A DNA stretch of 64,000 nt from JAJZQZ01 sp963790415 (GCA_963790415.1 CAWBOK010000001.1:930001-994000); one strand, 5' to 3'. Shown: positions 18,328 to 27,144, numbered from the stretch's first letter. A program made the numbers and translations. Notes: a model not told the origin generated them from the letters alone.

Positions 18328-18439
18328 GGCCGGCCGCCTTCGCGCGTCGAGCGTGCTCCGCGAAGAGCCGGCTCAGCGTCATGGACCTGTCGAGCACGAG
18401 AGCCATCAGAACCCTCTGCCCTCCTCGATGAGATTCCGA
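18302..18439 (-). pseudogene. Relic phd-vapC pair with large internal deletion
   Basis: Read on the minus strand, 18439-18407 encodes IRNLIEEGRGF and a TGA that overlaps an ATG (TGATG), exactly as in the intact pair at 19585 (ending LRDLVEEGRRF). The ATG at 18406 opens a 34-residue frame: MALVLDRSMTLSRLFAEH, matching the start of the PIN toxin at 19585, joined straight to KAAGHAGLPVLG and a stop, matching that toxin's end. About 100 residues of PIN domain are gone. The nucleotide match to 19540-19615 is also clear. The relic overlaps the first codons of the S8 protease gene. Confidence 0.8.
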
Positions 18440-18448
18440 ATCGACGTG

Positions 18449-18464
18449 GAGGCTAAGCAGCCTC
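18449..18464 (-). terminator. Short hairpin after vapC
   Basis: GAGGCT-AAGC-AGCCTC forms a 6-bp stem immediately beyond the stop codon of the PIN toxin gene on the minus strand. The short stem makes this only a candidate. Confidence 0.35.
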
Positions 18465-18914
18465 TTAGTCTAACACCGGCGATGTCGGCGGGTCCGCGTA
18501 TCGTTCTCGTAGGGGTGCGTGGGCCGCGATCAGTGTGAAGTGTCGGTCGCGATGCGCCAGCATGAAGTCTTCTTCCAGCGCGCTGGAAGCGATCGCGAGG
18601 TCGACGGTGGGGATGGTGATTCCGGCGCGCCGAAGCTCGAAGCCCAGCCGGGCCGTGCGCGCCCATGTGGCGTTCGTGAAACCGACAGTCGTGGTCGCCC
18701 CCAAGACGGTGAGAAGACGCTCGTAGTCGACTTCGTCCCGCGCGCCTTTGAGGAGTTCGCTCACGATCAGCCCGTTGACCAGGGCGAGACCCGGCTCGAC
18801 GATATCGGCCACGACCTGCCGCGCAACCAACGAGCCACCGCGCCGGAACGCCTCGATCCACAGTGACGTGTCGATGAGGGTGGGGCCCGCCGCGGTCTCG
18901 AAGCGACCGGTCAT
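18465..18914 (-). CDS. vapC: PIN-domain toxin, VapC family
   Basis: Predicted Mg-dependent ribonuclease toxin of a type II toxin-antitoxin pair. 149 aa. PIN acidic residues are visible: Asp in TLIDTSLWIE near the N-terminus, Glu in LIVSELLKGA, Asp in TVDLAIASSA and the DRHF motif. Start ATG 18914 overlaps the antitoxin's TGA (ATGA). The frame is open further upstream but the overlap fits coupled translation. Targets of VapC enzymes are usually tRNA or rRNA; this one's target is unknown. Confidence 0.85.
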   Translation of the reverse strand: MTGRFETAAGPTLIDTSLWIEAFRRGGSLVARQVVADIVEPGLALVNGLIVSELLKGARDEVDYERLLTVLGATTTVGFTNATWARTARLGFELRRAGITIPTVDLAIASSALEEDFMLAHRDRHFTLIAAHAPLRERYADPPTSPVLD

Positions 18915-19114
18915 TCGTCTTCGCGCTGCTGCTCGAGCTCCTCCGCGGTCAGGCAAAGATCGAACATGCCCAAGGACGCGACCAGCTGCGCTCGTCGACG
19001 CGCCTGGATGCTCTCGCGGAGCGCGGTCTCGATAGCTTCGCGCATGGTGGCCACGGCAAGCACCTGCACGGCTTCGTTCAGGAGTTGACGGTCGATGTCG
19101 AGAGTAGTGCGCAT
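18911..19114 (-). CDS. vapB: VapB-type antitoxin
   Basis: 67 aa, beginning MRTTLDIDRQLLNEAVQVLA, the ribbon-helix-helix-like start of VapB/DUF2191 antitoxins that bind the operon's own promoter; the helix MREAIETALRESIQARRRAQL follows. The acidic tail EELEQQREDE probably contacts the toxin. Stop overlaps the toxin's start. The AT-rich stretch at 19115-19165 holds palindromic words (CATGCATG, ATATGCAT), a likely self-regulated operator, though no exact site can be fixed. Confidence 0.82.
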   Translation of the reverse strand: MRTTLDIDRQLLNEAVQVLAVATMREAIETALRESIQARRRAQLVASLGMFDLCLTAEELEQQREDE

Positions 19115-19174
19115 GCATGAATCATACAGCATCTTGATACATACGCTCTATGCATATTCTAGGAGCGGGTCGGT

Positions 19175-19585
19175 TCAGCTGAGGACTGTCAACCCCAGGT
19201 GTCCGGCGGCCTTCGCGAGTCGAACGTCCTTGGTGGCCAGCGGCAGCTGCAGGCGCAGCGCAAGTTCGAGGTATGCGCCGTCGTACACGGAAAGACCTTC
19301 CTCACGGCTGAGAGGCAGGATGTCCCGGAAAGGCCGCTCGAACGTCTGGATGTCCATGGTGATGGGCAGAGCATCCAGCAGCTCGATGAAGCCGACGCTG
19401 TCGCTGCGCGCCACTCGCCCCCGCCGTTCCCCAACCAGCAGGGCATTGGCTACCTCCACGGGCCAGAGCGCAGGCACCACCGCCTCCTCCACCGCCAGCC
19501 TGTCGAGCACGGCGTCGCTGCCCTCGTCTCCTTCGTCGGCGAAGAGCCAACTCAGCGTCATCGAGCTGTCGAGGACGATCGCCAT
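19175..19585 (-). CDS. PIN-domain toxin
   Basis: 136 aa, complete PIN domain: Asp in MAIVLDSSMTLSWLF, Glu in LWPVEVANALLVGERRG, Asp in GLSVYDGAYLELA and Asp in TKDVRLAKAAG. This belongs to the VapC-like group usually paired with Phd-type antitoxins. ATG 19585 overlaps the antitoxin stop (TGATG). It is the intact parent-like form of the deleted relic at 18302-18406. Confidence 0.85.
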   Translation of the reverse strand: MAIVLDSSMTLSWLFADEGDEGSDAVLDRLAVEEAVVPALWPVEVANALLVGERRGRVARSDSVGFIELLDALPITMDIQTFERPFRDILPLSREEGLSVYDGAYLELALRLQLPLATKDVRLAKAAGHLGLTVLS

Positions 19586-19839
19586 CAGAAACGTCTGCCC
19601 TCTTCGACGAGATCCCGAAGGTCGCCGTCTCCCAGCAGCCGGCCGTGCCTGAAGGCCTTGAGCCTCGCGATGGCTTCCCGGGGATCGGGCCGGGAAGACT
19701 CCGCGACGGGTACCAGAAGAGCCACCGGCACGCCGTGCTTCGTGATCGTGACGCGCTCTCCCTGGGCTACTTTGTCCAGGAGGCCGGAGAGGTGGGTCTT
19801 CGCCTCGTACGCCCCCACCGTGGTATGCCGCATTCCCAT
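19585..19839 (-). CDS. Phd/YefM-family antitoxin
   Basis: 84 aa. The N-terminus (TTVGAYEAKTHLSGLLDKVAQGERVTITKHG) is the Phd/YefM DNA-binding fold, followed by VPVALLVPV and a variable C-terminus ending LRDLVEEGRRF that should neutralise the adjacent PIN toxin. Start ATG 19839; a second ATG at 19833 is possible. The pair would repress its own transcription. Confidence 0.85.
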   Translation of the reverse strand: MGMRHTTVGAYEAKTHLSGLLDKVAQGERVTITKHGVPVALLVPVAESSRPDPREAIARLKAFRHGRLLGDGDLRDLVEEGRRF

Positions 19840-19935
19840 CCTCCCCTTCGCGCCGTTATCAGACCAGTCGTGCGACTAGTCTAGCACGCGGTCGATGCAC
19901 GCGGACGACTAGCCGGCGGCGGACCTGCTCTACTT

Positions 19936-19965
19936 GAGCCACCTCCCTACGAGCCACCTCCCTAC
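19936..19965. repeat. 15-bp tandem duplication at a gene end
   Basis: GAGCCACCTCCCTAC occurs twice in tandem (19936-19950, 19951-19965). The second copy overlaps the stop codon of the Lon-like gene; the first repeats it just beyond, so a second in-frame stop follows. Probably a small replication slip. Confidence 0.55.
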
Positions 19966-21914
19966 CGGGGCGCCAGCGGCTCGAGGTGTCCGCTCAGCAC
20001 GGCCATGACGTGCCCGAGGAGCGACGCCGTCCAGTAGTCGTACAGGGCCCCCAGCTTGTCGGCGGGTGTCCCCTCGCGCAGAAGGTTACCCGCCTGATAG
20101 TAGATCGTGGGAAGGGCGGCGTCGGCCCGGCCCTTGGCGGCCAGCGAGATCATCGTGCGGGCGCGTCCCTTGGCGAACTCGAGGTCGTTGGCCAACGCCT
20201 TCTCGTTCCCGTAACCGGTGATGTCGCCGTTGTCGTCGTACTCCGCGCCGAACGAGTAGTGCTCGGCCAGTGAGGAAGAGCTGCCCGCGTAGGCCACCAG
20301 GGCGGCGCCCAAGACGGCAAGGTCGCGGGACGGTCCCGGTTCCAGTGAGTTCCGTAGGTAGTCCATCGCGGACACGGCCGCGTCGGCCTCGGCGTAGTTC
20401 ACGTCGCTCTGTCTCAACGTGGTGAGCGCTTCCTCCGCGGACACGCCCCAATCCTCGGCCAGACCCCGGGATCACCACGACGTCGATCGTGTCCAGGTTG
20501 GCTTCCGCCGCGCGCCGGTAGGCCTCGGCCATCTCGGTGAGCCGTTCGGGCTCCCGCAGCGGTTCGCCCTTGAGCACCTGGCCGAGTTCGAGGGCGTCTC
20601 GCGCCGAGTCGGAGGCCACGGTCGCCAACGTGTAGTCCCACACCGCGGTGTAGATGGAGTCCAGGCGTCCGTCGGCTTCCTTCCCCTTGGGCAGCGTCTC
20701 GATCAAGGAGTCGGCTTCGCCGGCCAGGCGGGTGGCCACCGTCCAGTACCCCCAGGCCTCGAGCAGTGAGGCCGCCTCTCCCACGCCGGCGGGTTGCGCG
20801 GCCAAGAGCTCGTCGCCGAGCACGTCGAGAGCGCCCGAGATGTCCGCGTCGCGCAGAGCCTTGCCGGCGGCGTATTCACCCCGCGCCTGGATGTCTCGTT
20901 CCAGCAGCGAGTAGTTCAGTCCCAGTGCCGCCTGCCGCGCGGCCTCCACGGCCGAGACGTATGCTCCGCCCGCGATGCCTTGGGCGGTGTACTTGTCGGC
21001 GTCGGCCAGAGCTTGGTTCGCATACTTCGCCCGTCCCGTCTCGTACTCGGTCTTCACGTTGGCGGGCAGCGCGTCGAACTCGTCGAGCTGCTGGAGACAG
21101 GATTCGACCCAGGAGGCCGCCTGGCTCATCACCGTCGTGTGCGCCTTGGCGGTGAGCTTCGGCTCTCTATCCACCACCATCGGTCGGGGGAGGCGTTGGC
21201 CCGTGAAGGCCTCGTAGGCGGCGTAGACGTCGCCCACCTCGCGCACGTCGACACCCAGGGCCTTTCCCTCTGCGATCACGTCGACGAACCCGCCGGTGTT
21301 CGGGTCCTGCTGCACCCGCTGGCCGAGCGGCACCAGCATCACGGTCTTGCCGGCTTTGGCGGCCGCCTGCAGTTTGAGGGGGATACCTCCCACCGGCCCC
21401 ACCGTGAAGTCGGGATTGATGGTGCCCGTCATGGTCACCTTCGGATCCACGGTGTCGCCCAGGAACGCCGCGAGCGTGGCCACCGTCATGAGCGCGCCGA
21501 CGCTGGGACCGTCCACCCGACCGTCGACCTCGTGGCTGATGCGGTAGTCGGCCAGGTTGAGGTTCAGCAGACTGCCGGCAGCCAGGGCCGACGACCACCC
21601 CGCCACCCGCCACTGCGACCCGGTGCCGAACACCTCGCCTTCGAGCATCCCCACCGCCACTTTGCCCGACGTGCCCGGCTCGACCGTGGTGGTGAACTCG
21701 ATGATGCCGCCCTTGGCGCCGTCCGGCCCCTCGAAGACCGCCAGGCCCTGCACGGTGACGCTGCCCCCCTTGACCTTCCCCAGGGTGGTCGTGGTCGGGC
21801 GGGCCGTGGTGGTGGGAACGGACTTGGTCGTGTGGTGGTGTCGGCGGTGCAGCCGGCGAGGAAGATGAGGGTGGCCAAGAGGAGAAGAGCCGACCTCATC
21901 GCCACGCGACTCAC
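19962..21914 (-). CDS. Predicted secreted Lon-type (S16) protease lipoprotein, two frameshifts
   Basis: About 650 aa after correction. An N-terminal lipoprotein signal (ALLLLATLIFLAGC, lipobox LAGC) and a threonine-rich linker lead into a Lon proteolytic domain without an AAA part: catalytic Ser in DGPSVGALMTVATLAAFLG and Lys in GGIPLKLQAAAKAG, spaced as in Lon. No PDZ domain was recognised. A long helical C-terminal region of about 400 residues has no family I know. Frames change near 21832 (one base apparently missing in ACC repeats) and near 20455, where removing one G gives IPGLAEDWGVSAEEA. The GTG start overlaps the stop of the upstream PIN toxin (GTGA), an unusual operon partner. Confidence 0.75.
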
Positions 21915-22354
21915 CGATGTCCTCCTACTGTCACGGGCAGAACCCGGAACCCCTCCACCGCCGACGCAGTTCGAAGTCGTTCATCGAGGCACACGAAATC
22001 CCTGCCGCTGGGGCGGTCCCTGGACCACAGCAGGGCGGCCGCCAGCTGTAGAGCGTCCGCGGCCCGGAGGGGGTGAACTCCGAGGAGACGGAGGGCCTTG
22101 GCACACATCTCGTCACCAGGCTCAATGGCATTGGCGGCGTCTAGGACGGCCGTGAGCCCCGCGAGCACCTGGGCGGCCTCGGATGAGGTGAACACTCCCT
22201 CCCGCCGCAGGCGGTGTACGGCGCTTGCGCACTCCACCGGACTGGCCCACCACACCACCATGTCGGGATCATCGGCCACCAGGGCCTTCACGAGGGAGGA
22301 ACGGGATTCCCGGACGACGAGGGGAATCAGGGCCGAAGAGTCCCAGAACCTCAC
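21911..22354 (-). CDS. PIN-domain toxin (VapC-like)
   Basis: 147 aa starting at GTG 22354 with RFWDSSALIPLVV (first PIN Asp), then VVWWASPVECASAVHRL, RAADALQLAAALLW and DFVCLDERLRTAS, the four acidic positions of the fold. In this sequence it is in frame with the antitoxin upstream, but that fusion disappears when one extra base in the antitoxin gene is removed; the GTG then overlaps the antitoxin's TGA. Its stop overlaps the Lon-like gene's start, so the three form one transcription unit. Confidence 0.82.
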   Translation of the reverse strand: MRFWDSSALIPLVVRESRSSLVKALVADDPDMVVWWASPVECASAVHRLRREGVFTSSEAAQVLAGLTAVLDAANAIEPGDEMCAKALRLLGVHPLRAADALQLAAALLWSRDRPSGRDFVCLDERLRTASAVEGFRVLPVTVGGHR

Positions 22355-22633
22355 CGGGTAGTCTCGCGCTCCTCGAGCAATGCCAGGAGCAGGCGATCGT
22401 CCGGGTCGGCGGGAGTCGGCTCGGGACCAGAAGTCCGGTGGTAGGTGGCTCCGGGACCGACGCACCTGACCGGCGCGGACCAGGTCGTCCAGTTCCGCGC
22501 CACCCGGCTCGTAGGGCACGATGCGCGCCACGGGGCGGCCGCGGTCGGTCACGATCACTTCCCCACCGGCCTTCACGCCGGCGAGAAGTTCACTGAGAGA
22601 CGCCTTGAGTGTAGCAACGCTGGTGACAACCAT
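22351..22633 (-). CDS. Phd-type antitoxin, one frameshift
   Basis: N-terminus VVTSVATLKASLSELLAGVK and VIVTDRGRPVARIVPYE is the Phd/YefM fold. Near 22400 one base appears extra: without it the C-terminus reads PTPADPDDRLLLALLEERET and ends at a TGA overlapping the toxin's GTG. That acidic EER ending is common in this antitoxin family, so I favour a one-base insertion over a natural antitoxin-toxin fusion. The ATG at 22633 lies at the predicted transcription start, so the message is leaderless. Confidence 0.75.
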
Positions 22634-22668
22634 ATGACCATACTAGTCATCAGTACACTACATGTCAA
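22634..22668 (-). promoter_or_regulatory. Promoter and operator of phd-vapC-lon operon
   Basis: On the minus strand TTGACA (22668-22663), 17 bases, then TAGTAT (22645-22640): the best sigma-70 type promoter in the window. Transcription should begin at about 22633, the A of the ATG. Overlapping the -10 is an inverted repeat ATGAC-N7-GTCAT (22634-22650), a likely site for the antitoxin to repress its own operon. Confidence 0.65.
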
Positions 22669-22744
22669 GCGCCGGCGGCGGCACTGACGTGCGGGACGGT
22701 CTGCTACCATTCGGTGCAGCGTCCCCTACCAGAGAGAGGTCCCC

Positions 22745-23932
22745 ATCCGACTCCGAATCGCCTTCGACGCGCGCCTGGCGACCTGGAGCGGCATCGGCGT
22801 CTACACCGTCGGGCTACTCAAAGCCCTGGCAGACCGAGAGGACCAGTTCGACATCTCCCTCCTGGTGCTGCGGGGCCCCAAAGACGGCTTCCTCCAAGAT
22901 CTTGTTTCACAGCCGAATGTGACTTGGGTGGAAGTAGACGGCGACCCCTGGTCTCCCCTCGGAGCTCTCGCGGCGGGTCGGGCGGCGCGGGGCCGGGCAG
23001 ACCTCTACCACGCCCCGCACATCACCATCCCCCTTGGCTTCGACGCACCGCTGGTCACGACCGTGCACGACCTGATACCGCTCCTGGAGCGAGAAGCCAT
23101 GCCGAGCCGTTCGCGGCGCGCGGTCTTCCGCCGGATGGTGGAAGGGGCAGTGTGGCGCTCTACCGTGATCATCTGCGACACACGCCACACCGCCGTCACA
23201 ATGTATGAGGCCGGATTGAGACCTCGCTCGCTCTCGATAGTCCCCCTGGGGATAGCGCCCGACTTCCGACCCCAATCGCCCCGGGAGATCGCCGCCGCCC
23301 GGCTGACGCATGGCCTCGAGCGCGACTACGTCATCTGGGCCGGTGCCTTCCGGCCGCACAAGAACGTGGTCGCGCTGGTCCGTGCGTATGCCGCGCTCCC
23401 GCCCACACTCCGCGCCGCATATGACGTGGCTCTGATCGGCGATCCAGCCACCCCCTATGGCGGGTCGATCCGCGCGCTGGCCGCCGACCTCCTGGGTGCC
23501 GCCGCGTCGCAGGTGCACTTCCTTGGTTTCGTCGACGCCGCCGACCTGCCCCCTCTCTACGCCGGCGCGGCCGCCTTCGTGTTCCCGTCGCTGATCGAGG
23601 GCTTCGGCCTGCCGCCCCTCGAGGCGGCGGCGTGCGGCACCGCCGTTCTATCTTCCGACAGACCGCCCATGCCCGAGGTGCTGGGCGCGGGTGCCCGGTA
23701 CTTCGACCCGGCCGATCCTTCGGCGCTGACGCGGCTGCTCGGCGACGTACTGGCGGACGACGCAGGCCGCGCGGCACTCGGCGAGCGCGGGCGGCGGCGA
23801 AGCGAGGGGTTCAGTTGGGACGTGACCGCCCGCTGGGTGGTGGCGGCGTATCGGGCGGCTGCGGGCTTCGGCGGCGCCGCTGCGGCTGGCTCGGCCGGCG
23901 GAGTGCCGAAGCGATCCGCACTACTGCGTTGA
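22745..23932 (+). CDS. Family 4 glycosyltransferase, no standard start codon
   Basis: GT-B fold sugar transferase, about 395 aa. The N-terminus reads RLRIAFDARLATWSGIGVYT, typical of mannosyl/rhamnosyltransferases; the C-terminal nucleotide-sugar domain has VIWAGAFRPHKNV and the signature FVFPSLIEGFGLPPLEAAACG. Homology clearly begins at 22745-22750, but the only ATG/GTG/TTG in frame (GTG 22865) would remove 40 conserved residues. The codon 9 bases after AGAGAGG (22730-22736) is ATC at 22745: either a rare start or a base error for ATG/GTG. An extended -10 (TGCTACCAT, 22702-22710) lies upstream. Its end overlaps the convergent gene by about 120 bp. Confidence 0.82.
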   Translation: MRLRIAFDARLATWSGIGVYTVGLLKALADREDQFDISLLVLRGPKDGFLQDLVSQPNVTWVEVDGDPWSPLGALAAGRAARGRADLYHAPHITIPLGFDAPLVTTVHDLIPLLEREAMPSRSRRAVFRRMVEGAVWRSTVIICDTRHTAVTMYEAGLRPRSLSIVPLGIAPDFRPQSPREIAAARLTHGLERDYVIWAGAFRPHKNVVALVRAYAALPPTLRAAYDVALIGDPATPYGGSIRALAADLLGAAASQVHFLGFVDAADLPPLYAGAAAFVFPSLIEGFGLPPLEAAACGTAVLSSDRPPMPEVLGAGARYFDPADPSALTRLLGDVLADDAGRAALGERGRRRSEGFSWDVTARWVVAAYRAAAGFGGAAAAGSAGGVPKRSALLR

Positions 23933-24711
23933 GACCCCACAGACCGTGTTTGTGGCAGTAGTGGGCGAACGCGTCGCGGTAGGCTTCGCGGGATCGGGCC
24001 GAGATCGTACCCCCCCCGCTCTTGCCCAAGTGGTGCACACAGAGGGCGGTGGGCTCCACCAGCACCTGCCATCCCGCGTCGCGCATCCGCCGGCACCAGT
24101 CAACATCCTCGTAGAACAAGAAGAAGTCCTCATCCATGTCGCCAACCTGATCGACGGCCGCCCGCCGGACGAGCATGCACGCCCCCGTGGTCCAGTCGAC
24201 TTCCTTTGGCCTAGAGAAGTCGCGCGGGCTTAGGGTGGCGTTGGCGCGCACTCGCTGAACGTACCCTCCACGCGTGCAGGCCGAGCACCGAGACCAGTGA
24301 CGGGAAGCGGCCGAACGAATTCGCCTGCAACGAGCCGTCCGCGTTGATGATCTTGGCGCCGACAACGCCTACCCCGGGATGGGCATCGGCACAGGCAAGG
24401 AGTGCCCGCAGCGCACCCAGACGTAGCTCCGCATCCGGGTTGAGAAGCAACACCCAGGGGCGGTCGGTCCTCCGGATGCCCTCGTTGTTCGCCGCCGCGA
24501 AGCCTCGGTTGACGACCGTCACCGTGACAATACCCGGGTGAGAGGCGACGGTGCGCTCGACCGAGCCATCGGAGCTCTCAGTGTCGATCACCATGATCTG
24601 GGTGGAGGCCAGATCGTTCGCCACGCTGGCCACCGCGGCCGTGAGGTAATCACCCGAATCATGGGCGACGATCAGAGCGTCAACCGCGTCGAACCGAGCA
24701 TTCGAGGTCAC
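23811..24711 (-). CDS. Family 2 glycosyltransferase (rhamnosyltransferase type), frameshifted
   Basis: GT-A fold sugar transferase, about 300 aa. Early motifs are DALIVAHDSGDYL, VIDTESSDGSVE and PWVLLLNPDAELR (metal-binding region). A frame change near 24268 (removing one G gives LHRGGYVQRVRANATLS) leads to DWTTGACMLVRRAAV and FFLFYEDVDWCRRMRDAGW, the acceptor-side motifs of dTDP-rhamnosyl/galactofuranosyl transferases. GTG start 24711 overlaps the stop of rmlD (GTGA), making it the last gene of the rml operon. Its arginine/proline-rich tail overlaps the convergent glycosyltransferase gene, so the exact end is doubtful. Confidence 0.78.
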
Positions 24712-25660
24712 GGCGAGTCCGCGGGCGCGAACTCCGCGACGAACCGGCCCAGCCCCTCACGCCACTCTGGGAGAACGACCCCTAGGGCGGTAGCGCGGCT
24801 GCAGTCCAGCACCGAGTTCGAGGGCGACGCGCCTTTGAGGGGAAGGCGTCGGACGTGACCGGGTTGACAACGAGGTCGTCGGGGACCCGATAGCCGGCGG
24901 CCCCCAGAGTCGCGACGGCCAGCTCGTAGCGGGAGCAGAGGCCTCCACTGGTGAGGTGCACGAGTCCCGCGGTGCCTTCCGCGAGCAGGTCGAGCAGGCC
25001 CCCAGCCAGGTCGACGGTGAACGTGGGTGAGCCTTCTCGTCCGTCACCACCCGCAGCGCGGGGATAGCCCGGGGTTCCGCGGAGATGTGGTCCAAGGCAC
25101 TCGCCGTATCAACCGCGAGCCGCGCCGCCGCCAGGATCTTCGATGGGAAGTTGGCCCCTCCGGGGCCGAACACCCAGGCGGTGCGGATGATGAGGGCCTG
25201 TGGGTAGGCGGCCGCCACCGCCCGCTCGCCCGCCAACTTCGAGGCGCCGTAGACGCTCAGCGGGCTCGGTTCGTCGTTCTCCGCGTAGGCGCCCGACTTG
25301 GTCCCCGTCGAAGACGAAGTCGGTCGAGACGTGCACGAAAGCCAGGCCCTCGTCGCGGGCCGCCGCCGCCAGCCAGCCCGCCGCCGTTGCGTTGACCAGG
25401 TGCGCCCGGTCGGGGTCGTCCTCGGCAGCCTCGACGTTGGTGTACGCCGCGGCGTTGATCACCGCCCCGCGACTCCCGCGCGGCCCGCGTGCGTCGCGAA
25501 CGAGCCGACCGCCGAACGGATGGCCGCCTGGTCGGTGATGTCCAGCTGCGCCTCGGTGTACGGGCGCACCGTCAGCCCATGGTGCGGCGCCACCAGTTGC
25601 AGCGCCGTGCCCAGCATGCCGCCCGGCACCCACGACCATGATCTCGCGGACCGGGGTCAT
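24708..25660 (-). CDS. rmlD: dTDP-4-dehydrorhamnose reductase, several frameshifts
   Basis: Last step of dTDP-L-rhamnose synthesis: NAD(P)H reduction of dTDP-4-keto-L-rhamnose. Recognisable pieces lie in different frames: the Rossmann start EIMVVGAG plus GMLG, VINAAAYTNVEAAEDDPDRA with VNATAAGWLAAAA, FVHVSTDFVFDG, the segment with the catalytic Tyr/Lys, ALIIRTAWVFGPGG, and an ending RATALGVVLPEWREGLGRFV. At least four single-base shifts are needed to join them, so the gene is probably whole in the organism. It starts 14 bases after rmlB. Confidence 0.8.
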
Positions 25661-25674
25661 CGCAGCTGCGGCGC

Positions 25675-26691
25675 TCAGGCCCGCTCCTCGTACCAGCGCG
25701 TGCGCCAGCGGGCGAACTCCTCGGTGCCGTGCTTGATCTTCTTCCACCACCACTCGTCGTCGCGGTACCAGCGGATGGTGTCGCGCAGCCCCTGTTCGAA
25801 CTCGACCACGGGGTGCCAGCCCAGCCCGTGCAGCTTGGCGCAGTCGAGCGAGTAGCGGCGGTCGTGGCCGGGACGGTCGGTCACCCGGCGGATGGCGCTC
25901 TCGTCGAGTCCGAGTTCGTCGAGGATGATGCCCGTGATCTCGAGGTTGGTGCGCTCGTTGCCGCCGCCCACGTTGTACACCTCGCCCGGCTGTCCGTGCC
26001 GAGCACGAAGTCGATGCCGTCGACATGGTCATCGACGTGCAGCCAGTCGCGCACGTTGAGTCCGTCGCCGTAGAGGGGCAGCTTCTCGCCCTCGAGCGCG
26101 TTGGTGACGAAGAGCGGGATCAGCTTCTCGGGATACTGGTAGGGACCGTAGGTGTTCGAGCCCCGGGTGATCATCACCGGCAGGCCGTACGTGCGCTGGT
26201 AGGCGAGCACCTGCAGGTCGCCGCCGGCCTTGGAGGCCGAGTAGGGGCTCGAAGGGCGATGGGGTGCGTCTCGGTGAACGAGCCCTCGTCGATGGAGCCG
26301 TAGACCTCGTCGGTGGACACCTGCACCATGCGGCCGATGCCCAACTCGCGCACGACTTCCAGCAGGGTGTGCGTGCCCAGGATGTCGGTATGGAGGAAGG
26401 CCTCCGGCTCGGCGATGGAACGGTCGACGTGGGTCTCGGCGGCGAAGTTGACGATGGCGTCGACGCCCTCAGCGCGCTGCGGTCACCGCCGCGCGGTCGC
26501 AGATGTCGGCGTGGACGAAGCGGTAGCGGGGATCGGCCTCGGCCACGCTCGCGCAGGTTGTCCAGGTTGCCGGCGTAGGTGAGCTTGTCCAGGTTGACGA
26601 TCTCGACACGGTCGGGGTGCGTCGGCGAGCATCCGCCGGATGAAGGCACTGCCGATGAAGCCCGGCGCCGCCGCAGACCAGGAGCCTTCAT
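25675..26691 (-). CDS. rmlB: dTDP-glucose 4,6-dehydratase, several frameshifts
   Basis: Second step of the dTDP-rhamnose pathway. Start ATG 26691 overlaps the rmlC stop (ATGA). Conserved pieces: GGAGFIGSAFIRRML after correction, RVEIVNLDKLTYAGNL, NFAAETHVDRS, VSTDEVYGS, YSASKAGGD, VMITRGSNTYGPYQYPEK, LIPLFVTNALEGEKLPLYGDGLNVRDW and YNVGGGNERTNLEI; it ends HGTEEFARWRTRWYEERA. At least four one-base frame changes occur, for example near 25995, 26250 and 26470-26480. Length after repair is about 338 aa, normal for RmlB. Confidence 0.85.
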
Positions 26692-27144
26692 CGGCTCTTC
26701 ACCCCCCAGTCGTAGCGGAATGGAGGGATCGTCAAAGGGCAGCCGGAACTCGTCGGGGTCGTCGTGGTCGTACAGCTCGGTGGGGATGTTGATGATGCCG
26801 GCCGGTTCCGTTCCCACCGCGGTGAAGCCGTGGTAGACGCCGGGCGGGATGATCAGCAGCCGCTGTCGCTGCCAGCCGATGACGAAGTCGTTGGTCTCGC
26901 CCCGGGTGGGCGAGCCTTCGCGGGCGTCGTGCAGCGCGACCTTCGCCATGCCCGAGACGCAGACGAAGTGGTCGGTCTGCTTCTTGTGGTAGTGCCAGGC
27001 CTTGACCACTCCGGGGTAGACCCAGGTGATGTAGACCTGCCCGAACCCCTGGAAGTCGGGGTCGTCCGAGCGCCACATCTCCATGAGCATGCCCCGGTCG
27101 TCGGGGATGGGCTTGAGGTCCTTCACCTTCACACCGTCGATCAT
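26688..27144 (-). CDS. rmlC: dTDP-4-dehydrorhamnose 3,5-epimerase family
   Basis: Cupin-type epimerase acting on dTDP-4-keto-6-deoxyglucose. The first 145 residues are uninterrupted: LKPIPDDRGMLMEMWRSDD, GQVYITWVYPGVVKAWHYH, DHFVCVSGMAKVALHDAR, IPPGVYHGFTAVGTEPA. Near 26712 one base separates this from the expected ending YDWGVKSR and a TGA that overlaps the rmlB ATG. It is the least damaged gene of the rml set. Close to the WxcM/RmlC-like group; the operon context supports rhamnose synthesis. Confidence 0.85.

Noticed and set aside
21911..22633. A natural antitoxin-toxin fusion protein (Phd plus PIN in one frame)
   Set aside because: Dropping one base near 22400 gives the antitoxin its usual acidic ending and a TGA overlapping the toxin's GTG, as in the other pairs here. 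Extra bases are common in this sequence.
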